DNA from: Pontederia crassipes
Lineage: Eukaryota > Streptophyta > Magnoliopsida > Commelinales > Pontederiaceae
Length of the DNA stretch: 64,000 bases
Assembly (NCBI GenBank): GCA_030549335.1
Contig: JAUKPH010000017.1
Coordinates: 4,457,001 to 4,521,000, forward strand
Reading direction: 5' to 3'
Shown piece by piece: positions 1-14,284 of the stretch; positions within the stretch are counted from its first letter, which is position 1, and the number at the start of each line of letters is the position of its first letter. The translations under genes were made by a program, and so were the position numbers. The notes beneath the pieces were generated by a model. That model searched no databases and was not told the origin of the DNA. It saw only the letters and a program-made list of their open reading frames with translations.

Positions 1-849
1 TTTAAAATCGTTAGTGAACTCCACATTTTTTGTATCTTTTTAAAAACCACAAATTGTCTCCTCTACTGTCTATGAGTTGCATTATGGGTACAATCTTTAT
101 CAATTTAATAACCATCTAGGTGTATACTAGAAAGACACCAATTGATTCTCCTATGGCCTATGAGCTGCGTTGTCATCACATAATAATTTACTATTCAAAA
201 TAACGATACTCTATCAATTAATCACTGAGTCATGTGCTTGGCACCTGCAATTATTTGTTTGGTTCAAATATTAAATATAATACTGTACTGCACTAATTTC
301 TAGTTAGCGTGTCTGGTTAAGTCACATGTGCACTAATTTCAACCATTTACTTAGGAGCACTTTTACCAAGTTTTTTATGCTGGCTTAATTAATTTTTTTT
401 CTCTATTTCTCTTTTCAATCCAGTGCTTTATTTTTCAGTTAAATAATTTAATTCTTAGTAATAAAAGACATCACAAGTGTATTGTTCGTTCTTGCATATT
501 TTCTAAAAAAAAATTAGTACACTTTACTTTTTTCTATAACTTGACCAATTTAAATAAAATAGTTTAAACATCACTTTTATGGTCAGGTAGTCTCACATGA
601 AATTGTTTAACAGTATAAAGCTACGTATTATCAGTAATGTTTTGGGAGAGGCTTCAGGGAAAAAGAATATTAAAGTAATAACTATATTAACCATTATCTA
701 TATTTATTTTCAAAATTTTAAACGATTTTTTCATTATTTTTACCAACTGTCATATAGTTTTCGATATCAGTGTTCGAGGGCTCATACTTTTTTCCTTCTT
801 CTTTTCAATACGAGAAATTTAGCGAAATGCAATAAATAAATGGATTTTT
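1..849. other. AT-rich intergenic DNA, no gene seen
   Basis: Very AT-rich with frequent stops in all frames. One 80-codon open frame at 597-839 has no recognisable domain and a low-complexity composition, so I do not call it a gene. Confidence 0.5.
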
Positions 850-1126
850 ATTAATTACTTTTGATCTTCAGTTATGTTTTTATCATGAAGTCATTATTTT
901 ATTTCATTCTAAATTATATGTTTCTTCCTGCCACAGATTGATTTCTTTTTCCCAAATTTATAATGGCTTCATAAGTTTTTTTATTAAATATAATATATTT
1001 TATACTTTTAAAAATAGAAATTTATGCACTATTATATTAATTTAGTGATCGACCTCAATGGAGAAAATTCCAACTCCTAATTGTGCCAATTCATTTTCTG
1101 AAATTGATTCTACTCTATTAATCAGA
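850..1126 (-). repeat. Diverged copy of a block found next to the LTR at 2909, with a short LTR-end fragment
   Basis: About 850-1081 resembles 2700-2908; both carry the same run of short matches ending in a stretch around TTATATTAATTTAGTGATC. The following bases, from about 1082 (TGTGCC...), resemble the end of the minus-strand LTR at 2909 (TGTGAC...) for about 45 bp, and then the foldback element begins. The simplest reading is a piece of the same retroelement family's internal region plus the tip of its LTR. The copies are clearly diverged by eye, so they are old. Confidence 0.5.
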
Positions 1127-2555
1127 GTAAATTTTAATCATGATCATTTAATTTAGGAGATATTCTTAGCGAGGTCATCCAACTTCACTTTGTGACATCA
1201 TGATCATCAAATTTTATAAATATTTTAGTCGCAATCATTACAACCGATTATTGCCAATAAACCTGTAAATCACTAACGTAAATACTTACATGACATTACA
1301 TCATCATTTTTTCTCTTCTCAATGTCAGATTAAAAGGTTGTCACGTCAACATTTTATCTCTGCTCTTTATTCAAACTTAATTTTGTATCTACATGATCAT
1401 CTAGCTTTTCAAAGGTCATTCTACTTCTCAAATTTTCAATCGTCGTCATTAAAATTTTAAAATAAAAATAAAAAATTGAAGGCACTTATATTGACTATGT
1501 ACATTTTTTAGCACGACCCATTCGGATCGAGCCATCCAAATATTTTATGCATATTAAAAATGTAATATTATAATAATTAATAATTTTTAATTAGTAAAAT
1601 AAAAATTAGAAAATAACATACCAATTATATTTTTCCTTAAAAATTAAAATAATAAAAATTATTATAATTAGAAAAATAAAAATATTTTTTTGGACGAGAT
1701 TCCATCAGGATCGAACCAAATCGTACTGGATCGTCCAGCGAGGTGCTGGGCACGACCCAACATCGAGCGAGTTGTTGAGGCAAAATATGATTTTTTTATA
1801 TAATATTATGATAATTAATCATTTTGATTTTTAATTTATTATATTAATAATTTGGCTCAACATCCTGCTAGATGTCAGGTCATGCCTAGCACCCCGTTAG
1901 ACGACCCTATACGATTTGGCTTGACCCTGATAAAATTTCATGCGAAAAATATTTTATTTTCTAATTATAATATTTTTATTATTTTAAATTTTAGGGAAAA
2001 TATAATCGATATGTTATTATTTAAATTTTTATTTACTTAATTAAAAATTAAAAGTTATTATAATATTATCTATTTAATACACATTAAAAATTTAGTCGCT
2101 CGATCCGAGTGGGTCATGCCAAAAAATGTACCAAGTCATTGTACGTGCCTTTAGTTTTTAAATTTTTAAAATTTAAAATTTAAAATCTTATTATTTTTAT
2201 TTTAAGATTTTAATGATGAGCGCGATTGAAAATTTGAAAAGTTGAATGACCTTGTCTCATAGTTTTAAAAAGTTAGATGATCATGTAGATACAAAATTAA
2301 GTTTGGATAGAGAGCAGAGAGAAAAATACTGATATGGCATTTTTTAATTTTTTTAAATTTAACATGGAGGAGAGAGAAAATATTAATGTGGTGCCACGTA
2401 AGTATCACATCAGCGTCACGTTAACGATTTATAGGTTTACTGACTATAATCGATCGTGATGACCGTAGCTGAAACATTTCCGTGATGTTAGAAAGTGAAG
2501 TTGGATGACCTTACTATGAATACCCCCTAAATTGGATGATTATAGCTAAAATTAC
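1127..2555. mobile_element. Foldback / long terminal-inverted-repeat element, about 1.43 kb
   Basis: The left end (from 1127, GTAAATTTTAATCATGATC) and the reverse complement of the right end (from 2555, GTAATTTTAGCTATAATC) align over several hundred bases. Shared stretches include GGTCATCCAACTTCACTTT and CTTAATTTTGTATCTACATG. The match carries on toward the centre near 1800-1850, where GC-richer inverted blocks (1690-1770 and 1855-1930) mirror each other, so nearly the whole element is two arms. There is no transposase reading frame. This is the architecture of a foldback or Mutator-like non-autonomous element. I could not find a convincing target-site duplication. A transcript through it would fold into a long hairpin, which is inference. 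Confidence 0.75.
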
Positions 2556-2908
2556 TTTAAATAGCCTGTGTAGCATTATTTACCATATAATTTAGAAGAA
2601 TATTATCATAGTTTAATTGTTTTAAAAAATGAAATGAAATGATTAATCTTTAAAAAATTATCCCCTAATTAGATATTATTAGAAGACTATGGATTTGACC
2701 AATTTTAGCATGAATTCATTTTTTTTATTTCATGACAATTAAATAATAGATTTCTTTCTCCCATTTATTTATTTATTTCTAAGTTTATAATGGCTCCATA
2801 ATTTGTTCACCATTAAATATGATTTATTTTTATATTTTTAATAATATAAAATTATGTACTATTATATTAATTTAGTGATCTTGTCGAAGAAAAAAAATAA
2901 CTCTGATT
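2556..2908 (-). repeat. Repeat block shared with 850-1081 and 5377-5520
   Basis: The left part (about 2556-2700) resembles 5377-5520, and the right part (about 2700-2908) resembles 850-1081. Shared words include TTATTAGAAGA and TTTAGAAGAATATT. The block lies directly outside the LTR at 2909-5376. It may be internal sequence of the same retroelement, which would explain why it recurs next to LTR ends. Confidence 0.5.
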
Positions 2909-5376
2909 TGTGACACTCCATTTTTCAAATATGATTCTGGTCTATAGATTTGTCTACCCAAAAGGCTAACTCGGTGATGCTAATCAATTCTATTAGAGAA
3001 TTGTTATTTGACTTTGATTAGTCAATATACTAATTTATATTAGCAAAAAATTTAAATATAATAAATTTTATAATATAAAAAGTTATTTATACAATATCCG
3101 ATGGTCTATGGGTTATGGGTCTATAACTATACAATATGAGATCCTATCAACGTCCATATTCAATGTGTATGTCAACTGTCAAAGAAGCCACTAACAGTCT
3201 CGTCATCGTCATCATCTCATTCTCATCCTGCACAAATTTAAGTATGAGAAAAATCAAATGAGATATATTCAATATGTAAGATCACCCATAATAATATCAG
3301 TATAAATCATGTATTAATGTTCATAATAAACTATCAATACTATGCATCATCAATAATAAAAATTTCATAAACGATTATCTGATTAATGATAATTGTTTTC
3401 AATATATAATTAATAATTAATGTTGAGTAATTGATCAATTATATCTACTATCAATTTAATGATGATCAATTAATATAAATTACTTTCATTATCAATTATC
3501 GTTAATCATTAATAAGTTGGCCAAGGTCGGTGAGGGCTCTATATAATAATTATTAATAACATATCCATCACGGACAAAGACTACAATCTATTATTCATTA
3601 GCCAAAAGGACGTAATTTCAATTATTTATCAACCATATAAGTCGACATCCATAAAGGTTATCATACAACCCTCAATTTGTCAATTGTTTTTTTTTCTTCA
3701 ATCATAAGAGTTGCAATAGAATTGTCAATACCATAAAGGCTATAATACAATTATTCAATTACCAATTTAATCTTTAGAGTTATCCATATAACCATACAAT
3801 CATGTCGAGAGCTCTCATTTATTAAGGGCCTTTTCAATTATTCATCAGAAGCCTTTCAATTATTCATTAGGTGCTCTCATTCGTTATTTTGTATCTTTAT
3901 CAATTATTCATTATGATCATTTTCAATCTATGGTACAATCATGGGAACATATAGATAATTATGCTATATCAATTAGGTCACAAATCAATTGATCAATAAA
4001 CCTATTATCAATAACTGTTTTCTCATCGATTTTAATTCTTCATTATCAATTATCAATAACCAACTTATGATAAAGTATCATCATGACAATAATTCATTTT
4101 TTATCAATAAATAAATCATAGTACTATATGATCATGAATAATAAATATAATAATCATCACAACTAATTATAATTAATTATTTAAAAATAAATGTTCTATT
4201 GGTCAAATTCGAGTTGGGCTACATTCTTCTATTACAAATCTAATTCAATTATGTCTCCAGAACTCAGATCAGGTGGGTGTCAAACCCAAACCATTTTCTT
4301 TCAATTTTCATGTGTTCACCTTGTTAAAATTTGGGCAAATTGTCTACAATCTCAGACCGAATCTATTCACTATTTCAATCACTCTATCAACATCATAGAA
4401 ATTGGGGTCGGGTAGTCCAAAACCCGATTTAGATTCTTCTTTGTCAATCACCGACACCATAAAATCATAGAACTCGAGCCTCACAATCCAATCACGTCCC
4501 AAGTTCACCGAACTCGGACCGGATTCATATTATCCCCCCACGTAAGTCAAGCTAGTTGAAAAATCAACTACTATTTTTGTTGCCTATCTGTTACATGAAC
4601 ACCGAACTTTGACTAGCAATCTTTTCACGATGTCTCTTGGAAATCCATGCAAAATGCTTGAATGATACTCTCATATATCGGGGCTTCGAAATGGTATGTC
4701 GGTCATGCTCTCAAACGTCTCACTTTGTGTGAAAATGAGAAAATAAGGTAGAGCTTGGTGCAAAAATGTGGTGGGTCCTATTTACAACTTTTTTAGTAGA
4801 GCTTGTTTCCAATTACATCTCCCCCCAAATTCTAATCTAACCTTTAATTTTTGACTTAATTAGCCTCTCATAATTCATCATTAATTAAATTTGAATTTAA
4901 TTTTTAATCCTCCTTTTAATAGCAATCTCAATCAAATTCTACTTTACCTCTTATATCAAATCTATAACTTCTCTGAATAAAACTACAATTTAATTTTATC
5001 CATTTATTTCTTCTTTTGCTTTTACTTTTGGAATTAATTAATATAATATAATACTATTTCAATCAAATTATATTAATTTTAATGGTTGAAATATTTTTAA
5101 GCCATAAGCAATCCTATCCTAATTCGGAATCCTATGTTCATTAAAGATTCCTTTAAATCTCAATCAAATTGAAATTACAAACCTCAATCTAATTATAAAT
5201 TCTACTCGATAAAATTTAATCTTTCTTTCTTTTCGTTTATCCTTTCTAACCATACTTTTAATCATACTCAAATTCAAAGTCCTTTTCTAATTATATTTCT
5301 GTTCCTTTTCATTTTCTCCTCTAATCCAATTAATAAATTACTATATTGCCCTCCTATGAAATCCTGGGACGTCACA
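2909..5376 (-). mobile_element. LTR of a Ty3/gypsy-like retrotransposon, minus orientation, old
   Basis: Read on the minus strand it starts TGTGACGTCCC at 5376 and ends GTGTCACA at 2909, which are canonical TG...CA LTR ends. The same family occurs in plus orientation at 21361-31354 (itself split by a later insertion). Start, end and several internal stretches match, for example the block around TATAGTTATAGACCCATAAC near the LTR end. A TATA-like TTGTAAATAG on the minus strand near 4790 fits an LTR promoter. No pol sequence adjoins it, so it is a solo LTR or the last remnant of an element. Divergence from the other copy is high, suggesting millions of years. Confidence 0.65.
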
Positions 5377-5520
5377 TTCATTGTCTATTTAGCCCTTGTA
5401 GCACTTTTTATTGCATAATTTGGAAGAATATTCTTTTATTTGAAAAATAAAATGTTTAACCTTTAAAAAATTTATCCCCAAACTAGGTATTATTAGAAGA
5501 TTTAGAATGTTATACATGTT
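5377..5520 (-). repeat. Partial copy of the block at 2556-2700
   Basis: Aligns by eye with the left half of the 2556-2908 block, then loses similarity just before the (TAA)n array. Confidence 0.45.
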
Positions 5521-5532
5521 TTCATCTTATAT

Positions 5533-5631
<99 letters not shown>
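5533..5631. repeat. (TAA)n microsatellite, about 33 units
   Basis: Nearly perfect ATA/TAA trinucleotide run of about 99 bases. Two other arrays of similar size lie at 10542-10642 and 21084-21161. Confidence 0.95.
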
Positions 5632-7260
5632 TTAAGAATGGAATTATATCATAATAATATCTTAAGAATGTAAATTTTTTATTAACAAAATAAATTTTAT
5701 TTAAAGAAAATAATCATGATAAAATAAAAGGTAAGAAACAAACATTTAACATGTGACAAAAATTATTCCTGGAGTCAATGCATCTATTATATATCCTACC
5801 TTATAAGATATTAAGCATGTATCACACTTCTATTATGAATTCAATTACCATTATCACTTGATATGTTCATTTGCACAAACCATGGATCCGGTGCATCGGA
5901 AATCTTTTTTGAACTAAAATATATAAAGATTATGTATGCCATGAAATATAACATGATACTATATGATATGTTTTAGTGATGTTTCGCATGAAGCATAATA
6001 ACATGCATATTATGACTTACATTATACTCTATACATGAAATAGTAACCCATTCATCATTCTTTACATGATAAGAATAAAACTTGCACAACATAATATCGT
6101 ACATCATATCATAATAATATATCATTCATCTTGACTTTTTTATTCATTCTATATTTTGTCATGTAAATTTTGTGAAGAGTTGTGTCATAACTCTATGAGG
6201 ATTAGTTAGTTAAATGACATATTTATTTTCTTTTGTATATTATCATATGAATTTAATAGAACTTTAATTTATCATTCTTTCATTTTATCATATCATATTT
6301 TTTATCTTCTTAATTGAAAACTTAAAATAATATCATTATATGAGCTAACTAGATCATGGAACCATTGTGCTCTTATCCCACCAATAGATATCTTAGAAAA
6401 AAATTACAAACAACTTATGGGTTTAAAGATATTATTTCCTTAAAAATACAAATAAAGACAAATTTCTATCTTTTAACTCTAATACTAAGCCACAAGTTTT
6501 TTCTTCAATTGATTGATTTATTATGATAATCATAACATCAAACGTTGATATCATGCATTTTCATCTTTTAATTCTAGTCATATGACTTAGCATGATAATT
6601 TAATGTTTGGATGAATATGGACACCTAAATTATGATTTAAGAATAATCTTATGTATAAAGCATAAACAATTACAATAATTATAAAATTAGTTAATATTAT
6701 TTTTATTATTGTTATTACTATTAATATTATAGATCATTAGATATCTAAATAAATTATAAATATTTCTAAAATTCTTAATAATCATTTGAAAGTAAATTTT
6801 TTGCAATTGTGAAATTCTTTTCACGATTGACCATTTAGTGATAATGGACGTGAATTTCAAGTTCATTCTCATGATATATCTACTTCACGAAATATTGTTC
6901 ACGATCGTGAGGGAGTCCTAAAGTTCTTTTAGTCTCTTACTTATTAATTGTCGTGACTTGGTAGTTATGCTCGTGATGTCTACTTCACATCGGTGAAAAA
7001 AATGTTTCATAGTTGTTGAGTGAGATAAAATTATCACAATAGATTGATCACGATCATGATGCAAAGGTCATATAGTGAAGCAAAGTCAGACTACTATATT
7101 TTGATAATTTTAGATATATTAAAGTAATAAAATAAAGGAGAACCTTCTCCTTGAAGAGAAATATCTCCAAAGACTACATCTATCAATTTATAACATTTAT
7201 AATATATAAAAGAACGTCTATAGATTTATCATGGCCTCAATTATGACTTTCTATATATTT
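5632..7260. other. AT-rich intergenic DNA, no gene seen
   Basis: Stops in all frames. The stretch 6895-6990 contains repeated short CACGATCGTGA-like and TCGTGAC-like words similar in style to the LTR segment near 46320-46440, which hints at decayed retroelement sequence, but no boundaries can be drawn. Confidence 0.4.
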
Positions 7261-9060
7261 ATCAAATAAGATGGAGCTTGACTAGAAATAGAATAACAAT
7301 TAGGAAAGAAAAGATAAATATATAAGAGAAAGATATTTTAGTTAGATTAAAAAATAATTCCATTAGGAATATTAATCTAATTCTAACTTTAAACTTAATC
7401 TTTTTAAGAGTTTAAATTGGATTGGGATATTGTACATAGCCCTTATAATTACCCCTCCCCTTCCATCTTCCTCTCTTTCATGCTTCCCTTGCAATCTCTC
7501 TCCCAACCTAATGCAACCAGTGTGCACAAACTATAGGGGCAGCAAGGATAAGTTGTTCGAACACTAAAAAGGGAGTAGAAAATAAAGAAATTTGAATAAG
7601 GACTCAATTCTTTCTATAATTTTATAAAATGTGATCAATGCTTTGAAACATAAAACTTTGGAAAAGTGGAGTGAAAAGCCATGATTTGGGAATCTAGCCT
7701 AGACTCATCAAGGTGCACCCTAAGATTGTCCTAGCTTGAAACTATCGAATTTTAAGAGCATTTTGGATGATACAACCCATTTTCAATGAACACTACTCAA
7801 GTCCAAGTCAATACAATCCATGTTGGATGACGCGATACTGATGTCATGTCTTGTGATCAAAAGCTTTATTTTGTATACTAATGTTACTTGAATAGTTAAT
7901 TGTTGTTTGATTCAAGAATGATTGTTCTCATTATTGGTTTAATTCATATTATAAATTCATAATTTTTTTATTCTTTCTAATTAAAATTATTTTAACACCT
8001 ATAATGAACAACATATATTTCATGTACAAAAAAAGTCTTACATAAATGAGTTAAATACACATTATCTCGTGATGATGTTAAGGAACATAATTTAAAGAAA
8101 CAAGGTGAGCAGTGTAGCTGGATGTAAAATTCATCAGCAATGAAATTCACATAGCATTTCCAACACTCATATTGTACAACACTCTCCCATCTTATTGCAA
8201 GGAGAATAATGCTCCATTAGTTCTGTAACCATGTCATGAGGTGTATGCCATTAATGACAATAAGCACATATGCAATATGGTATATCATTAATAATGAGAG
8301 ATCTTCATATTGATAAGTTCCAAAAAATCATAATAACTTTCACATTGATATCTTGTCATTGATGTTGAAGATAGATAATTAGCCATTAATTAATTAAAGA
8401 TTGGCATTGCTAAGTCACCATTTGAATTGACATAGCGTAATTGAAAATTGGGGGGATTTTTCACCTATTGGATTTTACATGCTATAAATTGTTATATTAA
8501 TGATTGATATATCAATAAATATCTATTGTTGTTCACATATCCATGTTTGATGTCATACTTCATGCGATTAAATAATATTTAATATTTTTTTGACAAATGC
8601 ATGTACTAAAGACATATGCATATCTTAATAGATGATTTTACATATTGAACTTCTAGTACATTGGGAGTTTTTCCCATGTTTTTGTATCCACATAAGATGA
8701 TAAGATGGGGATGACAACGAGGTTAGTGACACTTGTGATACCGCACTTTGCATGTATATGGATATGATACTTGTATATTATTATAGAGTGAATAATCGTG
8801 TAAATATTTGAGTTTTAGAAGTCTCATGAATGATATTTAAATATGGGTTCATAATCCATGGAATCTTATAATATAGTATAATTTACTTTTGACAAGACAA
8901 GTTGATTGTATTTAATTTTTTCGCCCATGTAATCATTTATGCTAACTAGTAAAGGCAAAAAAAGTCAAGTAATAAACATAAGATATTAGTGTCTAAAGAG
9001 AAACGCTTTTTAGCTATATCTAGAATAATAAAATTAATATATAAACACCACGAGTGATCA
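7261..9060 (+). mobile_element. Left member of a diverged direct-repeat pair, probably an old LTR
   Basis: This stretch aligns discontinuously with 9870-11314 in the same orientation. Matching parts include 7290-7320 with 9900-9925 (AATTAGGAAAGAAAAGATAAATAT), 8440-8600 with 10840-10950, and 8740-8870 with 11060-11170. Order and spacing are kept, as expected for two LTRs of one element, with about 0.8 kb between them. The pair is strongly diverged and no pol sequence remains. Boundaries are approximate. Confidence 0.45.
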
Positions 9061-9869
9061 TCACTCTATTAAGTAAGAGTCAAATAAGTTCTTTTACATG
9101 TTCAACTTTATATATGTAATGTAAAAGCGACCCAACACTATATTGAATTTAACGGATGCATGCATGACTTTATGATCTTTCAAGAAAATTGATATTACCT
9201 AGAAATGAGAAATATGTATGAGATTATGAATAATATAGGATTCAATTGAGGGAATGTGATATTCTCATTAATAATATAACTCAATTTCAAAGGTGGTTAT
9301 TCAAGGTTAGATCAAGAAATCTTTATATCAAAAGTTTATAAATGAGTAATCAATGTGCCCATGTCTATTCCTTAATATCAATATTTATCAACATTGTATG
9401 GCACTACCTATATAGTATATATTGTTAGGGATATCTACATGAATGTTATGTATAAATGTCCTTATGATTAAATGTTCATGATTTGTGTAGGGATGTCTAC
9501 ATGAATTCTTATTAATGTTCTTGATTGAATGTTAATGCACAAAAACAATGATGATTGTGTAAGGGTTGAGGAGGCATGATAACAGATCTTTACGCAATAC
9601 AACAGTATAAGGTATGCCCGAAATTATTATGGGCACATAAGTTAAGAAAGAAAATGAATTTATATCATTTTATGGAGTGATATAAGAATTTTTATAACAC
9701 ACATCAAATTTGTTTAAAGAGCTTATCTATTGGGTGCTATGTGTTTAAATCTTCTTTTAATATTTGATGATGACTTTATTTTTAAGAAGGCTTCAATGTG
9801 TTGCTCCAAATTTGAAGGAAAAAAACTATAATAATAAACTAAGAGATAAACTATAAAGTAAACAAATAA
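9061..9869. other. Spacer between the two direct-repeat copies
   Basis: AT-rich with no recognisable coding sequence. If the flanking repeats are LTRs, this is the collapsed internal region of a non-autonomous or heavily deleted element. Confidence 0.35.
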
Positions 9870-11314
<1,445 letters not shown>

Positions 11315-13059
11315 CTTTTATGGAAGAGGATAAGGAATATATGGAGCAAAATTTGATCCATATGTATGTCACTGTTGGATCGCGCTTGGCCAATGCAGAT
11401 GAGGCGCGATTCAAAGCTAGTTGAACCACTTTTATGAGTTAATAAGGACCGGTTCGTGAAGAGTATTAGTTAAATATAGAGGGGAGTAATATTTAAACTT
11501 CAAGACTCCATCAATTGACCATTATCATTCTCCCTCTCCCATCACTCCTTACTCAGATCGTTGACATGGTAGGAAAGTTACGGGGTAAGATCTCATCTTG
11601 ATCTCCTGATCGTCCTTGTCAAACAATGACAAAAGTCTCCTTTCATGGCCTTGACATTCATGCACTCTGGATTTCTTGACCTAGCATTCATCTACTCATC
11701 TTGAAGACCTTTAGCCCCTGCCTCCAAAGTGCTCACAACAAGAAACCATGGTGTAGTTTGACATCCTCGTGTTCCCTGCATTCAGATCTGAGTGTGTCCA
11801 TTCGTTGCTGGGGTTCCCCTTTGATTTGTGCATTTTCTTACCTTATTCATGGTTTTTTGCACAATGAGAAAATTGTTAGTTTGCCATTTTTCAGTCCATG
11901 CCTTTTTATCATCTTATTCCTTTATTAATCTTTCCCTAATTTATGCTTCGAAAGGTAATGTGTTCTCATAATATTTAATAGAGATCTTACCTACAACATT
12001 ATTTTTATTAGAACTCCAGCTTGTTTAGTTTTAAAACTAAAAGTAAAAGTTATTATAATAGGATTTGTTACAATAGAAAGATGTTCAATAGATTTGAGTA
12101 ATGCATAGCACCAATTATATATTTATTTTTGTTTCATAGGAACACTAAATTAGTTAAGATGTGATCTTCTGATTCATTCACGCTACATTCTTCTTATCCC
12201 TTCGATACTCATTGTGCTTGTGGGGATAAAACAATGCTAAATATTTCATGGACAAACAATAATATTGAAAGCCGATTTTGAGAGTGCCCTCATTTTTTGG
12301 CAAATAAATATTTTTTCTTAAACTAAGTATTTTATTTTTAAAGGTAATAAATTTTCTATTTGTGATTCATTTTATTTTAATGCAACTTAAACATCCATCT
12401 CAAGATTGTATTTTTTTTCAATGATTAGATCCTAGTGTAGAATATCGGCATAAGAGTATTCTAAAATTTTTTAAATGATGATGGAGCCCAGACACAAAGA
12501 AGATAAACAAAGAACTATGTTTGTAAGATTGCTCAATAAAATTGTGGCATATGAATATGTGGGTAAAAAAAAAAATAAACGTATTAGTTAAAATGAACTT
12601 TTATAAATTTGTAATCGATGATGTTATGTCTTTTATCTTTATATATTTCCATGCTTTTAGTCAATGTCAGTTGGTATTAATTAAATGAACTTTCTGTGTT
12701 TTTGTAAATTTCAAGCTTTGAGCCTTTGTTCTAAATCTTGTGTTCCAATGTTTATCGAGTGGAAGGGTGACAATTTTTATCTTTTGATCACCTTTGTTAA
12801 CTTAATTGCATATGGCTTTTTAAATTGCATTAGTTTCTACTTTATTGTTTTGAACTATTTAAATATGTTGCCATTGGTATTAGTTTCAGAGCTTCCCAAG
12901 GTTGTCAATGTAACCATTCTTATCCTGACCCAAGTTTCACATGATCCTTCTAAGTCATGACTTTGCTTATTTTCCATTTTTGTTGGCTATTTCTACACAT
13001 GAAGCATGGTTTATGTGGAGTTTCAAACACAATACAAGACTTAAACTTTTCTTTGAGGG

Positions 13060-13480
13060 GGTTCAAGACTCGAATTTGCAATTCGCCAGTTGCTAAATGA
13101 AAATATTCAGAGTGGTGCCTAAAAAATAAAATGTAATTCTCTCAAAAATAAGTCGGACATCATATCGTATTAAAAAAAACTATGTGCTTGTAAAACACAT
13201 ATGAGACTTCTTATATAAATTTGGGGTAAAAAATCATGAACTTGGTTTTTAAATGACTCAAACTTGTAGTTTGCATAGACAACCTTGTAAAAAAAATTAC
13301 TCCCAGTCACTAAACGAAAACATCAAAGTGAATTGGTGCCTAAAAAATGAAACGAATTTCTCTCGAAAACAAGTCAAACATTATATCTAAATGAAAGTTA
13401 AGTAGTCATTAGTAAAACAACTTAGACTTCTTATACACACAATAGCTGCACCAATTCAGAATGAGACATGGACTTGGTAT
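13060..13480. repeat. Two tandem units of about 200 bp
   Basis: 13085-13168 and 13302-13390 share the order of GTGCCTAAAAAATNAAA, AATTCTCTC and a TAAGTCGGACAT / CAAGTCAAACAT block. The surrounding sequence (GACTTCTTATA, ACTTGGT) also repeats, giving a period a little over 200 bp. It lies inside the 11328-14284 element. Confidence 0.6.
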
Positions 13481-13509
13481 TTAAATGAGCACAATAAAAA
13501 ATTTGAAGT

Positions 13510-13790
13510 GCCAAAAATTAATGTTGTTAAGAATCACGATATGAAATTCCAGAGCATATCACAAAATATACTGTTGTTAATAATACTTTTCGAAGCAAAA
13601 AACTAATGCTTCCAAATGGCTTGTCCACTGTCGAAGTTTCAAAGTGTATGACACATAATAATGCTCTTAAGAATACAATTAAAAGTCAAAAGTTAATGCT
13701 TTCAACTGATTTGTCCTCTAAAATTTCAAAGTGTATGACAAATACAATGTTGTTAACAATATAATTAGAAGTCAAAAGTTAATATACCCC
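13510..13790. repeat. Three short direct repeats
   Basis: A unit containing AAGTCAAAAGTTAATG..., TTGTCC... and TTTCAAAGTGTATGACA recurs about three times with a period near 100 bp (for example 13631-13653 and 13720-13742). It is probably part of the subterminal repeat structure of the surrounding element. Confidence 0.55.
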
Positions 13791-14284
13791 ATTGGTGAAA
13801 CAAGAAGAAACTAGACAATAATGTCCTTCAACTAAAAAATAGAAAACATATATCAATAATGTGTTAGTGGTGTTAAACAATTAAATTTCAGTAAAAACAT
13901 GCATATGATAAACTTATCAAATTATGAGTAGTTTGTTTGTTCACTAACTTGTTGATTAGCTTGTCGACTATAATATGCAGCAGCAACATCCTCCAATGGA
14001 AAGACAAATCCGACGAGGAAAAAATCTCATTTGCAATCTCTTGGAAAGTGTCCCCTTTGTGGTCTGTTAAGAGAGGCAATAAAGAGAATTTGGGATAATC
14101 ATGACAAATTGGGAGGAGCTAAAGAGATTGGGGAAGATGAGTTTTTTTTGTTATTGTAAATAGGTTAGAGTTTTTTAATTAAACCGGTCAAATATTTGAT
14201 ATGAATTCATCCTTATTAACTCATGCAAGTGACACCCAATGACTTATACATATGGGTCAAGTTTTGCTCATATATCCCTTATCC

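Larger units (their letters stand above)
11328..14284. mobile_element. Inverted-repeat-ended element, about 3 kb, probably a non-autonomous DNA transposon
   Basis: The left end (11328, GGATAAGGAATATATGGAG) and the reverse complement of the right end (14284, GGATAAGGGATATATGAGC) match well for about 40 bp. A second inverted match follows at about 11434-11450 and its partner near 14210 (ATGAGTTAATAAGGA). The interior holds tandem-repeat blocks at 13060-13480 and 13510-13790, typical of subterminal repeats. I found no transposase. The superfamily is undetermined because no clear target-site duplication is visible. Confidence 0.55.
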
